NCBI GenBank assembly: GCA_900548265.1
Contig: URKG01000002.1
Location: forward strand, 81,753 to 145,752
DNA length: 64,000 nucleotides
Origin: an uncultured Collinsella sp.
GTDB lineage: Bacteria; Actinomycetota; Coriobacteriia; Coriobacteriales; Coriobacteriaceae
Direction: 5' to 3'
In this document: positions 23,778-32,185 of the stretch, one piece after another
Position numbering within the stretch: the stretch's first letter is position 1
Layout: each line of letters starts with the position of its first letter
Notes under the pieces: generated by a model
Told to the model about the DNA's origin: nothing
The model's input: only the letters and a program-made list of their open reading frames with translations
The model's database searches: none
Made by a program: the position numbers and the translations under genes

Positions 23778-23833
23778 TAGTCATTGGGGACGTTCTTGTT
23801 TGACTAGTCGTTTAAGAACGTCCCCAATGACTA
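23778..23833. repeat. REP-like inverted repeat with GGGGAC motif
   Basis: TAGTCATTGGGGACGTTCTT (23778-23797) and AAGAACGTCCCCAATGACTA (23814-23833) are perfect 20-base arms around a 16-base loop. It matches the unit at 19131-19170. Confidence 0.85.
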
Positions 23834-23842
23834 GCCAATAAA

Positions 23843-23878
23843 ACGGCGCCCGTCGGCGATGTTGCCGGCGGGCGCCGT
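23843..23878 (-). terminator. Terminator-like hairpin after galT
   Basis: ACGGCGCCCGTCGGC and a near-complementary GCCGGCGGGCGCCGT form a strong hairpin. On the minus strand it is followed by TTTTATTGGC. It lies 47 bases beyond the galT stop. Confidence 0.8.
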
Positions 23879-23925
23879 TGTCTTGAAGACGAAATGATCT
23901 GTTTTCCTCCGTCCCCAAGGGACCA

Positions 23926-25554
23926 TTACAGTGAGTCGATAAAGCGCTGCTGGGCGGCGCGGCCGGCTTCGTCCCACTTAAAGACGCCGGCGTTGTCGAG
24001 CACGTGGCCAAACACCACGCCGACCTCCTCGTGCATGATATCGATGGCGTTGTCCGCCGTAAGCTCGTTGGCACGGCGGGCAAAAACGTCCTCAGCCCAT
24101 GCGGCGTGGCTGCGGCAAAGGTCGTCGCCTTCGAGCGCACCGGCAAGGTCGTAGCTGGCATCGGCCTTGGCTGCCAGCAGATGCTCGCGGACAGCGCCAA
24201 GCTCGGGAACCAGGCGCGGCGGCAGAATTGCCAGGCCCATGACCTCGATCAGGCCGATGTTCTCCTTTTTAATGTGATGGTACTCGGCATGCGGGTGGAA
24301 TACGCCCAGCGGATGCTCGTCGGTCGTGATATTGCAGCGAAGCGCAAGATAGGCCTCGTAGATCTCGCCGCCGGCGTTGCCGCGGGAGTCGACGCGGCGG
24401 ATGACGGGCGTCACGGTGTTGTGCGCCACGCCATCGGCTGTGTGCGCGATAACGCCCACGGACTCATCGGTCCACTCGCGCCAGGCGAGGATAATCTTCT
24501 CGGCAGCGTCGAGCAGCTGAGCGCGGTCATGCGAGCGCAGGCGCAGCACCGAGAGCGGCCACTGCAGCACAGTACCGGTGACCTGGTCAAAGCCGGGCAC
24601 GCTAAACTGCGAGACCTCGGCGGCGTGCATCATGGGGAACTCGTGCGCGCCGCCCTGGAAGTGGTCGTGCGACAGAATCGAGCCGCCCACGATGGGCAGG
24701 TCGGCGTTGGAGCCAATAAAGTAGTGCGGGAACAGGTCGACAAAGTCGAGCAGGCAGGTCAGCCCCTTGCGGTCGACGTGCATCGGACGATGTTCGGAGC
24801 TCATGGCAATGCAGTGCTCGTTAAAGTACGCGTACGGGCTGTACTGGAAGCCCCAGCGCTCGCCGTTGAGCTGGATGGGGATAACGCGCAGATTCTGGCG
24901 GGCGGGGTGGGCGCCGCCGTCGGCTGCAGCGGAGCGTCCAGGGTAGCCCTCGTTTTCGATGCAGAGCTGGCAGGCGGGATACTTCTCGCCCGTGTTCTTG
25001 GCTGCACCTGCCGCGGCGATATCGCGCGGGTCCTTTTCGGGCTTTGACAGGTTGATAGTGATCTCCAGGTCACCCCAGTTGGTGGGGGTGTTCCATTTGA
25101 TATTGCGCGCGATGGCGGCGCGGCGCACGTAGCCGGCGTCGCAGCACAGACCGTAGAACCAGTCGGTCGCGGCGCGGGGCTCGTTGACGCCCATGCGGCC
25201 GTTGAACTCCTCGTTTACAACCGAAGGCCTCGGCATCAGCGCGCCCATGATGCGCATGGCGATGCGGTCGCGGCCCGATGCTGTGTCCTCGGCAGTACCG
25301 TTGGCAACGGCGGCCTCGGCAAGCGCGGCAAGCGTGCCCTCTAGGTCAAAGTCGGGGAGTGTATCGGGGTGCAAGAGCGAGAGTTTCTCAACCTGGAGCG
25401 CCCAGGCCATGTCGAGCGCGGGGCCCGTGGCGCCGATGCACTCCAAAATGGTGTTGTAGGCCCAGATGCGGTCGTCCTGTCCGATCATCGATCGGTGGAT
25501 AGCGTACTCGATCAGGTTCTGCGCAGCCTCGCGCACGTCAGTCATTACAGCCAT
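23926..25554 (-). CDS. galT: UDP-glucose-hexose-1-phosphate uridylyltransferase, type II
   Basis: A 542-residue GalT of the long type found in Firmicutes and some Actinobacteria. The active-site HxHxQ motif is in GGSILSHDHFQGGAHEFPM, and the N-terminal RIWAYNTILECIG and central SPYAYFNEHCI segments fit. It exchanges UMP between UDP-glucose and galactose-1-phosphate. The start at 25554 overlaps the galK end. A second ATG at 25545 shares bases with the galK stop (TAATG), so translational coupling is likely whichever start is used. It forms an operon with galK. No galE lies in this window. Confidence 0.93.
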   Translation of the reverse strand: MAVMTDVREAAQNLIEYAIHRSMIGQDDRIWAYNTILECIGATGPALDMAWALQVEKLSLLHPDTLPDFDLEGTLAALAEAAVANGTAEDTASGRDRIAMRIMGALMPRPSVVNEEFNGRMGVNEPRAATDWFYGLCCDAGYVRRAAIARNIKWNTPTNWGDLEITINLSKPEKDPRDIAAAGAAKNTGEKYPACQLCIENEGYPGRSAAADGGAHPARQNLRVIPIQLNGERWGFQYSPYAYFNEHCIAMSSEHRPMHVDRKGLTCLLDFVDLFPHYFIGSNADLPIVGGSILSHDHFQGGAHEFPMMHAAEVSQFSVPGFDQVTGTVLQWPLSVLRLRSHDRAQLLDAAEKIILAWREWTDESVGVIAHTADGVAHNTVTPVIRRVDSRGNAGGEIYEAYLALRCNITTDEHPLGVFHPHAEYHHIKKENIGLIEVMGLAILPPRLVPELGAVREHLLAAKADASYDLAGALEGDDLCRSHAAWAEDVFARRANELTADNAIDIMHEEVGVVFGHVLDNAGVFKWDEAGRAAQQRFIDSL

Positions 25555-26750
25555 GCCGCGTAAGCCCCCTTGTCAGAAATTGCGTAGTGGCGGGCAGAGC
25601 CCTCGCCCAGCCAGCCGTTCATCTTGGTGATGAAGGTGTCGACCAGGTCGAGCGGCACGAAGGCCTGGATGGTGCCACCAAAGCCGCCACCGTGGATACG
25701 GACGGCGCCTCGGCCGTCGAGGACATGCTCGGCCAGTGCCAGGGCGTACATGGAAGGCTGCTCGGAGCCCAGCTTGGCAACGACATTCTGCAGGTACATG
25801 GCAGAGCTGGCGCCGGACTCGCGCGTCAGGACCAGGAACTGGTCGATGTCGCCGGCGTTGAGCGCTGCCCAGCGCTTGTCGACCAGGCCGTTTTCGTACC
25901 AGTAGTGAACGGCGCGCAGGCAGGCACGGTCGCCCAGCTTGGCGCGCAGCTCGGGGAGCTTGGCGTCAAAGTCCGCCACGTTTACCTCGCACAGGCGTGC
26001 CTTGCCAAACTCGGCAGCGACGTCCTGCATCTCGCGCGGAACGGCGGCGTAGTCGTCGGTAGCTGCCACATGGTCGGCGCCAACCTTAACGAGCACGAGC
26101 GCATAACCGTGATCCTCAAAATTGAGCTCGAGCTTCTGGGTTTTAGGCTGAGCCTGGTCCTCAAAGTCCATGTAGGCAAGGCCGCCCAGGCACACAGCGG
26201 CCTGGTCCATCAGACCGCAGGGCTTGCCATAGTAGTTGTTCTCGGTGCGCTGGCTCATCTGGGCGAGTGCGACGGGCTCGATGGCGGGTGCGCCCCAGAG
26301 GGTTTCCATGGCACGACCGTACGCGGCCTCGACGGCGGCAGAGCTGGAAAGGCCGCCGCCCGAGGGGACGGAGCAGGTGAAGGCGAAGTCGAAGCCGTGG
26401 GGCTCAACACCCAGAGCAGCGATTTCGTGGGCCATGCCGCGGACGAGGCTCGCGGACGTGCCCTTCTCGGACGCTTGAATATCCAGCGTGTCGAGCATGA
26501 TCTCAAAGGTGGGGTAGCCCTCGTCGGCGACGCGGACCTTGTTGGAGTCGGTTGCCACGGCGATGCCGTCGACAGCGACATCGAGCGAGCCGGCGATGAC
26601 GTGGCCACCCTCGTGGTCGGTGTGGTTGCCACTGATCTCGGAACGGCCGGGCGCGTGCACATAGAGCACCTGGCGATCGCCGATGGTGCCAAACTCCTCC
26701 TCAAACAGCTTGGTGAGCGTGGCGAGTGTCTTTTCGTCGGGGGTGGTCAT
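25545..26750 (-). CDS. galK: Galactokinase
   Basis: A 401-residue GHMP-family galactokinase. The sugar-binding signature reads GRSEISGNHTDHEGGHV, the ATP-binding glycine loop is CSVPSGGGLSSSAAVEAAYG, and the C-terminal motif is IHGGGFGGTIQAFVP. It phosphorylates galactose at C1, upstream of GalT. The ATG at 26750 is preceded by AAAGGA. Inverted GTTAACGTACTCATAAC sites lie 41-126 bases upstream and the divergent LacI/GalR regulator probably acts there. Confidence 0.95.
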   Translation of the reverse strand: MTTPDEKTLATLTKLFEEEFGTIGDRQVLYVHAPGRSEISGNHTDHEGGHVIAGSLDVAVDGIAVATDSNKVRVADEGYPTFEIMLDTLDIQASEKGTSASLVRGMAHEIAALGVEPHGFDFAFTCSVPSGGGLSSSAAVEAAYGRAMETLWGAPAIEPVALAQMSQRTENNYYGKPCGLMDQAAVCLGGLAYMDFEDQAQPKTQKLELNFEDHGYALVLVKVGADHVAATDDYAAVPREMQDVAAEFGKARLCEVNVADFDAKLPELRAKLGDRACLRAVHYWYENGLVDKRWAALNAGDIDQFLVLTRESGASSAMYLQNVVAKLGSEQPSMYALALAEHVLDGRGAVRIHGGGFGGTIQAFVPLDLVDTFITKMNGWLGEGSARHYAISDKGAYAAWL

Positions 26751-26790
26751 GGGGGTCCTTTCTTTGGCGCGCACGGATGAGTTTTGCGTC

Positions 26791-26994
26791 GTTATGAGTA
26801 CGTTAACAACTTGAAGCGGCATGAACCAAGTGTTCACGATACCGCACGTTACGGGCTATGTTAACGTACTCATAACACAACGCTTGTCACTTTTTGAGAA
26901 TCTGGTAATCGGTAGAAATACAGCCGTGAACGGTACTGTCGTATGGACTTATAAAGCAGAAGAGGTGCAGGTCGAAAAAGTAGAGTACGTTAAC
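26791..26994. promoter_or_regulatory. GalR-type operators between galKT and the LacI/GalR gene
   Basis: GTTATGAGTACGTTAAC at 26791-26807 and its exact reverse complement at 26860-26876 form a 17-base inverted pair. A third partial copy, GAGTACGTTAAC, is at 26983-26994, close to the regulator start. The layout fits looping control of both divergent transcripts. Confidence 0.75.
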
Positions 26995-27088
26995 GTGCGT
27001 CCGACGATAGCGGGCCTCGGTGCGGGGTGTATTTCTGCCCGGGCCGACATTCACGCTATTCAGATCTCGCAAGGGTGAAGGTGATCCT

Positions 27089-28120
27089 GTGGCAAGGCGC
27101 CCGTCCAACGATACCAGTTCGCGTCCGGTCTCCATGGCCGACGTCGCCCGCGCTGCCGGCGTTTCGCAGCAGACGGTTTCGCGCGTCGCCAACGGCTTGC
27201 CCAACGTTAACGAGCAGACGCGCCAGCGCGTGCAGGCCGCCATGCAAGAGCTCGGCTTTCGTCCGAGTTATGCCGGTCGCTCGCTGCGCGACGGCCGTTA
27301 CCATTCGGTCGGCCTGTGCGTCAACGATGTCACCAAGTTTGGCAACCTCTCAATGATCGACGGCATCGCCAGCGCTGCTCGCGAGCATAATTGCGCTATC
27401 ACGCTGGTTGAGATGTCCAAGACCGAGGAGTTTTCGCTTGCCGAGGCCACGCGCCGTATGGCCGCGCTGCCCGTGGACGGCATCATTATCGGCATGAGTC
27501 GCATGGCGCCCGATTTTGAGACGTTTGATCCACTGCCGGGCATTGGCACGGTCATCGTTACCATGTACGCGCATCCGCGCGTGACCACGGTCGATTCCGA
27601 CCATTACGGCTGCTCGCTGTTGCTCATGGATCACCTGTTTGAGCTGGGACACGAGCAGATTCGTTATATCGGCGGCCCGTCGTTCTCGGTCGACGAGCAA
27701 TTTCGTCGCGCCGGTTGGCAAGATGCACTCGAGCGTAAACGCATCGAGCCGGTAGAGCCGCTCGAGGGTGACTGGTCTGCCAACAGCGGCTACGAGGCCG
27801 GCAGGTACCTGGCCGAGCACGATCGCACCATGACGGCGATTTACGCGGCAAACGACCAGATGGCAAACGGCGCCATTGCAGCGCTGCGCGATAGCGGGCT
27901 GCGCGTGCCCGAGGACGTAAGCGTGGTGGGCGTCGACGATTCGCTCGATGATTTTGTAGCACACAACGAGCTTACGACCGTGCGATTCGATCTACATCAG
28001 CGCGGACGCGAGGTATTCGAGCATGCGGTTCCCGAGGCGGGTACGGCGGGCAAAACCGTTGCCATTCGTATTCCCGGCCAGCTTATCGTTCGACATACCA
28101 CGGCAGCTCCGCGCACATAG
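27089..28120 (+). CDS. LacI/GalR-family regulator of galKT
   Basis: A 343-residue LacI/GalR regulator. The helix-turn-helix VSMADVARAAGVSQQTVSRV is followed by hinge YAGRSLRDG and a ligand domain with VSVVGVDDSLDDF near the end. The GTG at 27089 is favoured by GAAGGTGA upstream; earlier in-frame codons give low-quality sequence. It diverges from galK-galT with three copies of a GTACGTTAAC operator between them. It is a paralogue of the lac cassette repressors at 12581 and 17421. The galactose-related inducer is inferred from position. Confidence 0.88.
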   Translation: MARRPSNDTSSRPVSMADVARAAGVSQQTVSRVANGLPNVNEQTRQRVQAAMQELGFRPSYAGRSLRDGRYHSVGLCVNDVTKFGNLSMIDGIASAAREHNCAITLVEMSKTEEFSLAEATRRMAALPVDGIIIGMSRMAPDFETFDPLPGIGTVIVTMYAHPRVTTVDSDHYGCSLLLMDHLFELGHEQIRYIGGPSFSVDEQFRRAGWQDALERKRIEPVEPLEGDWSANSGYEAGRYLAEHDRTMTAIYAANDQMANGAIAALRDSGLRVPEDVSVVGVDDSLDDFVAHNELTTVRFDLHQRGREVFEHAVPEAGTAGKTVAIRIPGQLIVRHTTAAPRT

Positions 28121-28249
28121 TTTTTGCAGGTCAACGGCGGTATATTCCGCCTCAATAACAATCGATAAGGATGCTGGCAGATAGCCGTGGCTATGAAGAC
28201 GAGTGTTATGATAGACGGGTTCTTTTGTCTATCTAGGAGGCTTTGCCTG

Positions 28250-29410
28250 ATGGAGATCACCAAGGATATCCGCTACATTGGCGTCGACGATCACGACATC
28301 GACCTGTTCGAGGGCCAGTACGACGTGTCCGAGAACGGTATGGCATACAACAGCTACGTTATCTTGGGCGATAAAATCGCTGTCGCCGATTCAGTCGACG
28401 GCGGTTTTGTTGACGAGTGGCTCGGCAACCTCGAGGCCGCGCTCGACGGCCGTACGCCCGACTACCTGGTTGTCCATCACATGGAGCCCGATCACTCCGC
28501 CGGCATTGCTGCCTTTATGGAGCGCTATCCCCAGGCGCAGATCGTGGCAAGCATGGGCGCCTTCCGCATGATGGTCAACTACTTTGGCACCGACTTCCCC
28601 GAGCGCAAGATGGTCGTCAAAGAGGGCGATGTGCTCGATCTGGGCGGCCACAGCCTGACCTTTATCGGCGCCCCCAACGTTCACTGGCCCGAGGTGCTGT
28701 TCTCTTACGAGGCCACCGACAAGGTGCTCTTTAGCGCCGACGGCTTTGGCAAGTTTGGCGCCAACGACATCGAGGATCCCGAGGGCTGGGCTTGCGAGGC
28801 TCGCCGCTACTACTTTGGCATCGTCGGTAAGTTCGGCAAGTTCGTACAGGCCGTGCTCAAGAAGGCCGCCGATCTGGACATCCAGATCATCTGCCCGCTT
28901 CATGGCCCCGTGCTGACCGAGAACCTGGGCTATTACCTCGACACCTACAACACCTGGTCGAGCTATCAGCCCGAGGACGAGGGCATTACGATTGCCTATG
29001 CGAGCGTCTACGGCCACCTGAAGGCTGCCGTTGAGGAGCTTGCATCTGCGCTTGAGGCTCGCGGCCAGAAGGTCTCCGTCTTTGACCTGGCTCGCGACGA
29101 CATGGCCGAGGCCGTTGAGGATGCGTTCCGCTACGACCGTCTGGTTCTCGCTTCCATCACCTATCAGGGCGAGATCTTCCCGTTCATGAGCACCTTTATC
29201 CACACGCTTGCCGAGCACGCCTATCAGAACCGTACGGTGGCACTCGTCGAGGCCGGCTCCTGGGCGCCCACCGCTGCCAAGGTTATGACCAAGGAGCTCG
29301 AGGGCATGAAGGACATCACCCTGGCGCAGAACAAGGTGACCGTCCTGGGCTCGCTCAACGACGCCTCGCGCGCTCAGATCGAGGTTCTCGCCGACGAGCT
29401 TTCCAAGTAG
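28250..29410 (+). CDS. Flavodiiron protein (A-type flavoprotein)
   Basis: A 386-residue two-domain protein. Residues 1-250 form the metallo-beta-lactamase-like diiron domain with the ligand motif H77-x-E79-x-D81-H82 (HHMEPDHSAG), APNVHWPE and CPLHGPVL carrying the other ligands. Residues about 255-385 form a flavodoxin domain (ITIAYASVYGHLKAAVEELA). Such proteins reduce oxygen to water or NO to N2O in anaerobes, usually taking electrons from rubredoxin. The ATG at 28250 follows AGGAGG. It is a single gene between galR and a shared terminator. In a gut anaerobe it would protect oxygen-sensitive enzymes such as PFL. Confidence 0.94.
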   Translation: MEITKDIRYIGVDDHDIDLFEGQYDVSENGMAYNSYVILGDKIAVADSVDGGFVDEWLGNLEAALDGRTPDYLVVHHMEPDHSAGIAAFMERYPQAQIVASMGAFRMMVNYFGTDFPERKMVVKEGDVLDLGGHSLTFIGAPNVHWPEVLFSYEATDKVLFSADGFGKFGANDIEDPEGWACEARRYYFGIVGKFGKFVQAVLKKAADLDIQIICPLHGPVLTENLGYYLDTYNTWSSYQPEDEGITIAYASVYGHLKAAVEELASALEARGQKVSVFDLARDDMAEAVEDAFRYDRLVLASITYQGEIFPFMSTFIHTLAEHAYQNRTVALVEAGSWAPTAAKVMTKELEGMKDITLAQNKVTVLGSLNDASRAQIEVLADELSK

Positions 29411-29442
29411 CGACACGTTCACTTTTGACGCTCAACCACCAC

Positions 29443-29484
29443 AACCACCACAAAGGGGACAGGCACCTTTGTGGTGGTTTTTGT
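29443..29484. terminator. Bidirectional terminator between the flavodiiron gene and deoR
   Basis: AACCACCACAAAGG pairs with CCTTTGTGGTGGTT around GGACAGGCA, with TTTTTGTTT downstream. It lies between converging genes and contains the GGGGAC motif seen in other hairpins of the window. Confidence 0.85.
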
Positions 29485-30288
29485 TTAAGCGCCGGCGATG
29501 ACGAGATTTGGGCGGGCGTCGTCGACGATTTCGTCGATCGAGGTGGCGACGGCATCGTCGGGATCACGGTCCATCACGATGGCGTCGACGTCGGCAAGCT
29601 CGGCAAAACGGTACATGCCGCGTCCGTTGACCTTGCTGGCGTCCATGAGGGCGACGCTTTGACGAGCGGCACCGACCATAGCCGCTTTGGTCTCGGCCAT
29701 CTGCGGAAAGTCGGTCGTAAAGCCGCAGCCGGGAACAAAGGCGCCGGGGCACATGACGGCCAGATCGGCATGGACCATTTGGAGCGTCTGCATAGTGAGC
29801 GGTCCGTACAAATAACGATGGCCTTTGCGCAGCGCCCCGCCCAGCATGATGACATCGACCGAGGGCATGCTCTCGTCGATGTAATCGGCAATGGTAATGT
29901 CGGCCGTGATGACGGTGATGCCGTTGCGCTGGTCGAGGAGCCGGACAAACTCGAGCGCGGTGGTGCCTGAGTCGACGAGCAGCGTGTCGCCGTCGTTGAC
30001 GAGCTCGATGGCGCTTTGTGCGATGGCCTGCTTGGCGGCGACGTTGACGTTGATGCGGCGATCCTGCGTGGAGACGGTTAGGCGTTTGTGGAGCGATACG
30101 GCGCCACCATGCGTGCGGCGCAGCTTGCCTGCTTCGGCGAGCGCGTCCAGGTCGGCGCGGGCGGTAACGGAGGACACGCCAAAGGTCTGGGCGATTTCTG
30201 CTACCTGCACCGAGGCATTATGCTCAAGCATTTCCATGATGGCGGCACGACGCTCATCGGCGAAGGCTCGGGTTGTTGCGTGGGCCAT
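29485..30288 (-). CDS. DeoR-family transcriptional regulator next to an aldolase
   Basis: A 267-residue DeoR regulator. The winged helix at about 10-65 reads RRAAIMEMLEHNASVQVAEI then VSSVTARADLDALAEAGKLR and ends with the family signature RTHGGAV. The effector domain has VDSGTTALEF and the MDASKVNGRGMYRFA lysine motif. The ATG at 30288 is placed 6 bases after GGAG; the earlier in-frame ATG at 30345 has only an A-rich leader. It diverges from the class II aldolase gene, which is its likely target. The inducer is probably a sugar phosphate. Confidence 0.87.
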   Translation of the reverse strand: MAHATTRAFADERRAAIMEMLEHNASVQVAEIAQTFGVSSVTARADLDALAEAGKLRRTHGGAVSLHKRLTVSTQDRRINVNVAAKQAIAQSAIELVNDGDTLLVDSGTTALEFVRLLDQRNGITVITADITIADYIDESMPSVDVIMLGGALRKGHRYLYGPLTMQTLQMVHADLAVMCPGAFVPGCGFTTDFPQMAETKAAMVGAARQSVALMDASKVNGRGMYRFAELADVDAIVMDRDPDDAVATSIDEIVDDARPNLVIAGA

Positions 30289-30622
30289 AGCTGCTCCATT
30301 CTCGGCCAAATTTGCAGGAATTGTGTTGACTCTATTTTCGTTCATTTTCTTTTTGAGTAAGAAAACGCCTTTCGATTACTTATCTTTTCTATAAAAGAAA
30401 GACGCTGAACGCCCAAAATTCAATATCGAACACGCCCGCCCGGCCCCAATTCCTTCCGTTTACTTTTCAAAAACGACGGTATTGACCTGCATGGGCTCAA
30501 TATCTCGCACATGCAAAGACGCTGAATTTCATACAATGAGCGCAGCAAAACGCAAGGTAAAACGCCTTGTGAACAACTACGCCCGATGTCCAGATGCGGG
30601 CGAGGGAGAGGAGCAAACGCTC
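30289..30622. promoter_or_regulatory. Divergent promoter region of deoR and the aldolase gene
   Basis: A 334-base, partly AT-rich gap. TTTCTTTTTGAGTAAGAAAA and CTTTTCTATAAAAGAAAG (30385-30402) are palindromic and could bind the DeoR protein. No additional gene is convincing. Confidence 0.45.
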
Positions 30623-31480
30623 ATGGCACTTGTTACCACCGAAAAGATGCTCAAGGACGCTCAGGCCGGCCACTACGCCGTCGGCGCGTTCAACGTTGAG
30701 AACCTCGAGTTTGTTATGGCCGTTCTGGCTGCTGCCGAGGAGACCAAGTCCCCCGTCATCATGCAGACCACCCCGGGCACCATCAAGACCGCTGGTCTGG
30801 ACTACTTCTACGGCATGGTCAAGGCTGCCGCCGAGCGCGCTTCCGTGCCCGTCGCTCTGCACCTCGATCACGGCGATGGCTATGACCGCTGCATGCAGGC
30901 TTTCCGCACTGGCTACACCTCTGTCATGATTGACGGTTCGCACGAGTCTTTCGAGGACAACATCGCTCTGACCAAGTCCGTCGCCGACGCTGGCCGCGCC
31001 ATGGGCGTGCCCGTCGAGGCTGAGCTCGGTAAGGTTGGCGGCAAGGAGGACGACGGTCCCGCGGTTGAGGGCGAGAGCCCCTACACCGATCCGGCCGAGG
31101 CCAAGGAGTTCGTCGAGCGTACCGGCTGCACCTCCCTCGCAATTGGCGTTGGCACCAGCCACGGTGTGTACACGAGCGATCCGCACATCGAGCAGTCCGT
31201 GGTCAAGGCCATCCGCGACGCCGTCGACGTGCCGCTGGTCCTGCACGGCACCTCCGGTGTGCCCGATGAGCAGGTTGCCGAGGCTGTGAAGAACGGCATC
31301 TGCAAGGTTAACTACGCCACCGAGCTGCGTCAGGCCTACACCAAGGGCTTCATGGCCTACATGGCCGAGAACCCCGCCTGCTTCGACCCCAAGAAGCCGG
31401 CCAAGGAGGGCATGCGTGAGATCACCGAGCTGGTTAAGATCCGCATGACCAACCTCAACTCTGTGGGCAAAGCAGAGTAA
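30623..31480 (+). CDS. Class II fructose/tagatose-bisphosphate aldolase
   Basis: A 285-residue class II aldolase. It shows GAFNVENLEFVMAVL near the N-terminus, the zinc-binding and catalytic segment ALHLDHGDGYDRCMQAF, VEAELGKVGGKEDD, and the second zinc histidine region GTSHGVY, then PLVLHGTSGVPDEQV. It splits fructose-1,6- or tagatose-1,6-bisphosphate into dihydroxyacetone phosphate and glyceraldehyde-3-phosphate. Length and spacing fit the GatY/KbaY/FbaA group, and sequence alone does not separate the two substrates. No LacD is present, so this could be the missing last step of the tagatose pathway. The ATG at 30623 follows GAGGGAGAGGA. Confidence 0.9.
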   Translation: MALVTTEKMLKDAQAGHYAVGAFNVENLEFVMAVLAAAEETKSPVIMQTTPGTIKTAGLDYFYGMVKAAAERASVPVALHLDHGDGYDRCMQAFRTGYTSVMIDGSHESFEDNIALTKSVADAGRAMGVPVEAELGKVGGKEDDGPAVEGESPYTDPAEAKEFVERTGCTSLAIGVGTSHGVYTSDPHIEQSVVKAIRDAVDVPLVLHGTSGVPDEQVAEAVKNGICKVNYATELRQAYTKGFMAYMAENPACFDPKKPAKEGMREITELVKIRMTNLNSVGKAE

Positions 31481-31513
31481 CAGCAAGGGTACTCCGACTC
31501 GCTATATATCCCG

Positions 31514-31638
31514 GGGAGGGACGAGGGCTTAGTTCCCCAATCGTCCTCGGGCATGCAAAAAGCCTCGCTGCGCACTTCGTGCGGCGAGGCTTTTTGCCCC
31601 CTGCGGAAAGATTGGGGAACTAAGCCCTCGTCCCTCCC
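31514..31638. repeat. Long inverted repeat with central hairpin, family B copy 1
   Basis: Perfect 29-base arms at 31514-31542 and 31610-31638 (core ACGAGGGCTTAGTTCCCC). They enclose an internal loop, CGTCCTCGGGCATG on one side and CCCTGCGGAAA on the other. A central hairpin AAAAAGCCTCGC/GCGAGGCTTTTT lies inside. It begins 33 bases after the aldolase stop and the central hairpin can act as a terminator. Confidence 0.9.
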
Positions 31639-31720
31639 AGGTTGACCTACTCGAGGTCGTCGCCCTTGTGGCGTTGGGGCTGAAGAGATGGTGCGCGAGG
31701 GGCGCTTTGTTGATGAGGGG

Positions 31721-31930
31721 TTAGTATGCCCGGGCTTGGTTGGGGAATGCCTGGTCTAGTGAGGCTTGGAGTTTTTCGAAGGATGTCTGCAGGTTGAGGT
31801 GTTGGTCTGCAGAGCGTTTGGCTTTTGTGATTGGGGAGTCGAGGAGGCCGTTTCTCTGTGTCGGGGGGAAGGAGAAAAGGTCTGCATGTGTTAGGGATGG
31901 CTGCTGTGCTGCGTCATTGGAAGAATGCAT
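31721..31930 (-). CDS. Small hypothetical protein
   Basis: An open frame of 69 codons from an ATG at 31930. It begins MHSSNDAAQQPSLTHADLFS and ends SLDQAFPNQARAY; I recognise no family. Two bases upstream of its ATG another minus-strand frame ends with ARDLAAHPERNLLVDIEEAA and TAA, which looks like the C-terminus of a real protein. That frame supplies a GGAGG within its last codons as a ribosome site. The pair may be the tail of a degraded operon. Evidence is limited to frame, start and ribosome site. Confidence 0.35.
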   Translation of the reverse strand: MHSSNDAAQQPSLTHADLFSFPPTQRNGLLDSPITKAKRSADQHLNLQTSFEKLQASLDQAFPNQARAY

Positions 31931-32185
31931 GCTTATGCGGCCTCCTCGATGTCCACCAAAAGATTGCGCTCGGGGTGTGCTGCTAGGTCCCGTGCGCTGG
32001 CAGTATTATGCCGCGAGTGCAGATAAGAAAGCGCTAAAGAAAGGCTTAATTGGGTTTGATGTAACCATGAAACCGCAGGTCAAAGCTATTGCATAACACT
32101 CTTGAAAGGTTGGGGGCTTAAGGGCTTTCTAAGGTTTGTGGCGCGGATGTGGCTCGCCTGTGTGGGGCGTGTGGACGGCGCGTTC
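31931..32185 (-). pseudogene. Possible gene remnant upstream of the small hypothetical protein
   Basis: A minus-strand frame of about 47 codons ends at TAA 31933-31935 with coding-like sequence (SRHNTASARDLAAHPERNLL). It is closed upstream by a TGA, has no ATG, and is AT-richer upstream. It may be a 5'-truncated gene. The remaining bases up to 32185 hold nothing I can identify. Confidence 0.25.

Noticed and set aside
31740..32096. A 118-codon plus-strand frame
   Set aside because: The opposite strand has more coding-like sequence with linked stop, ribosome site and start. This frame is Trp/Cys/Ser-rich without a domain.
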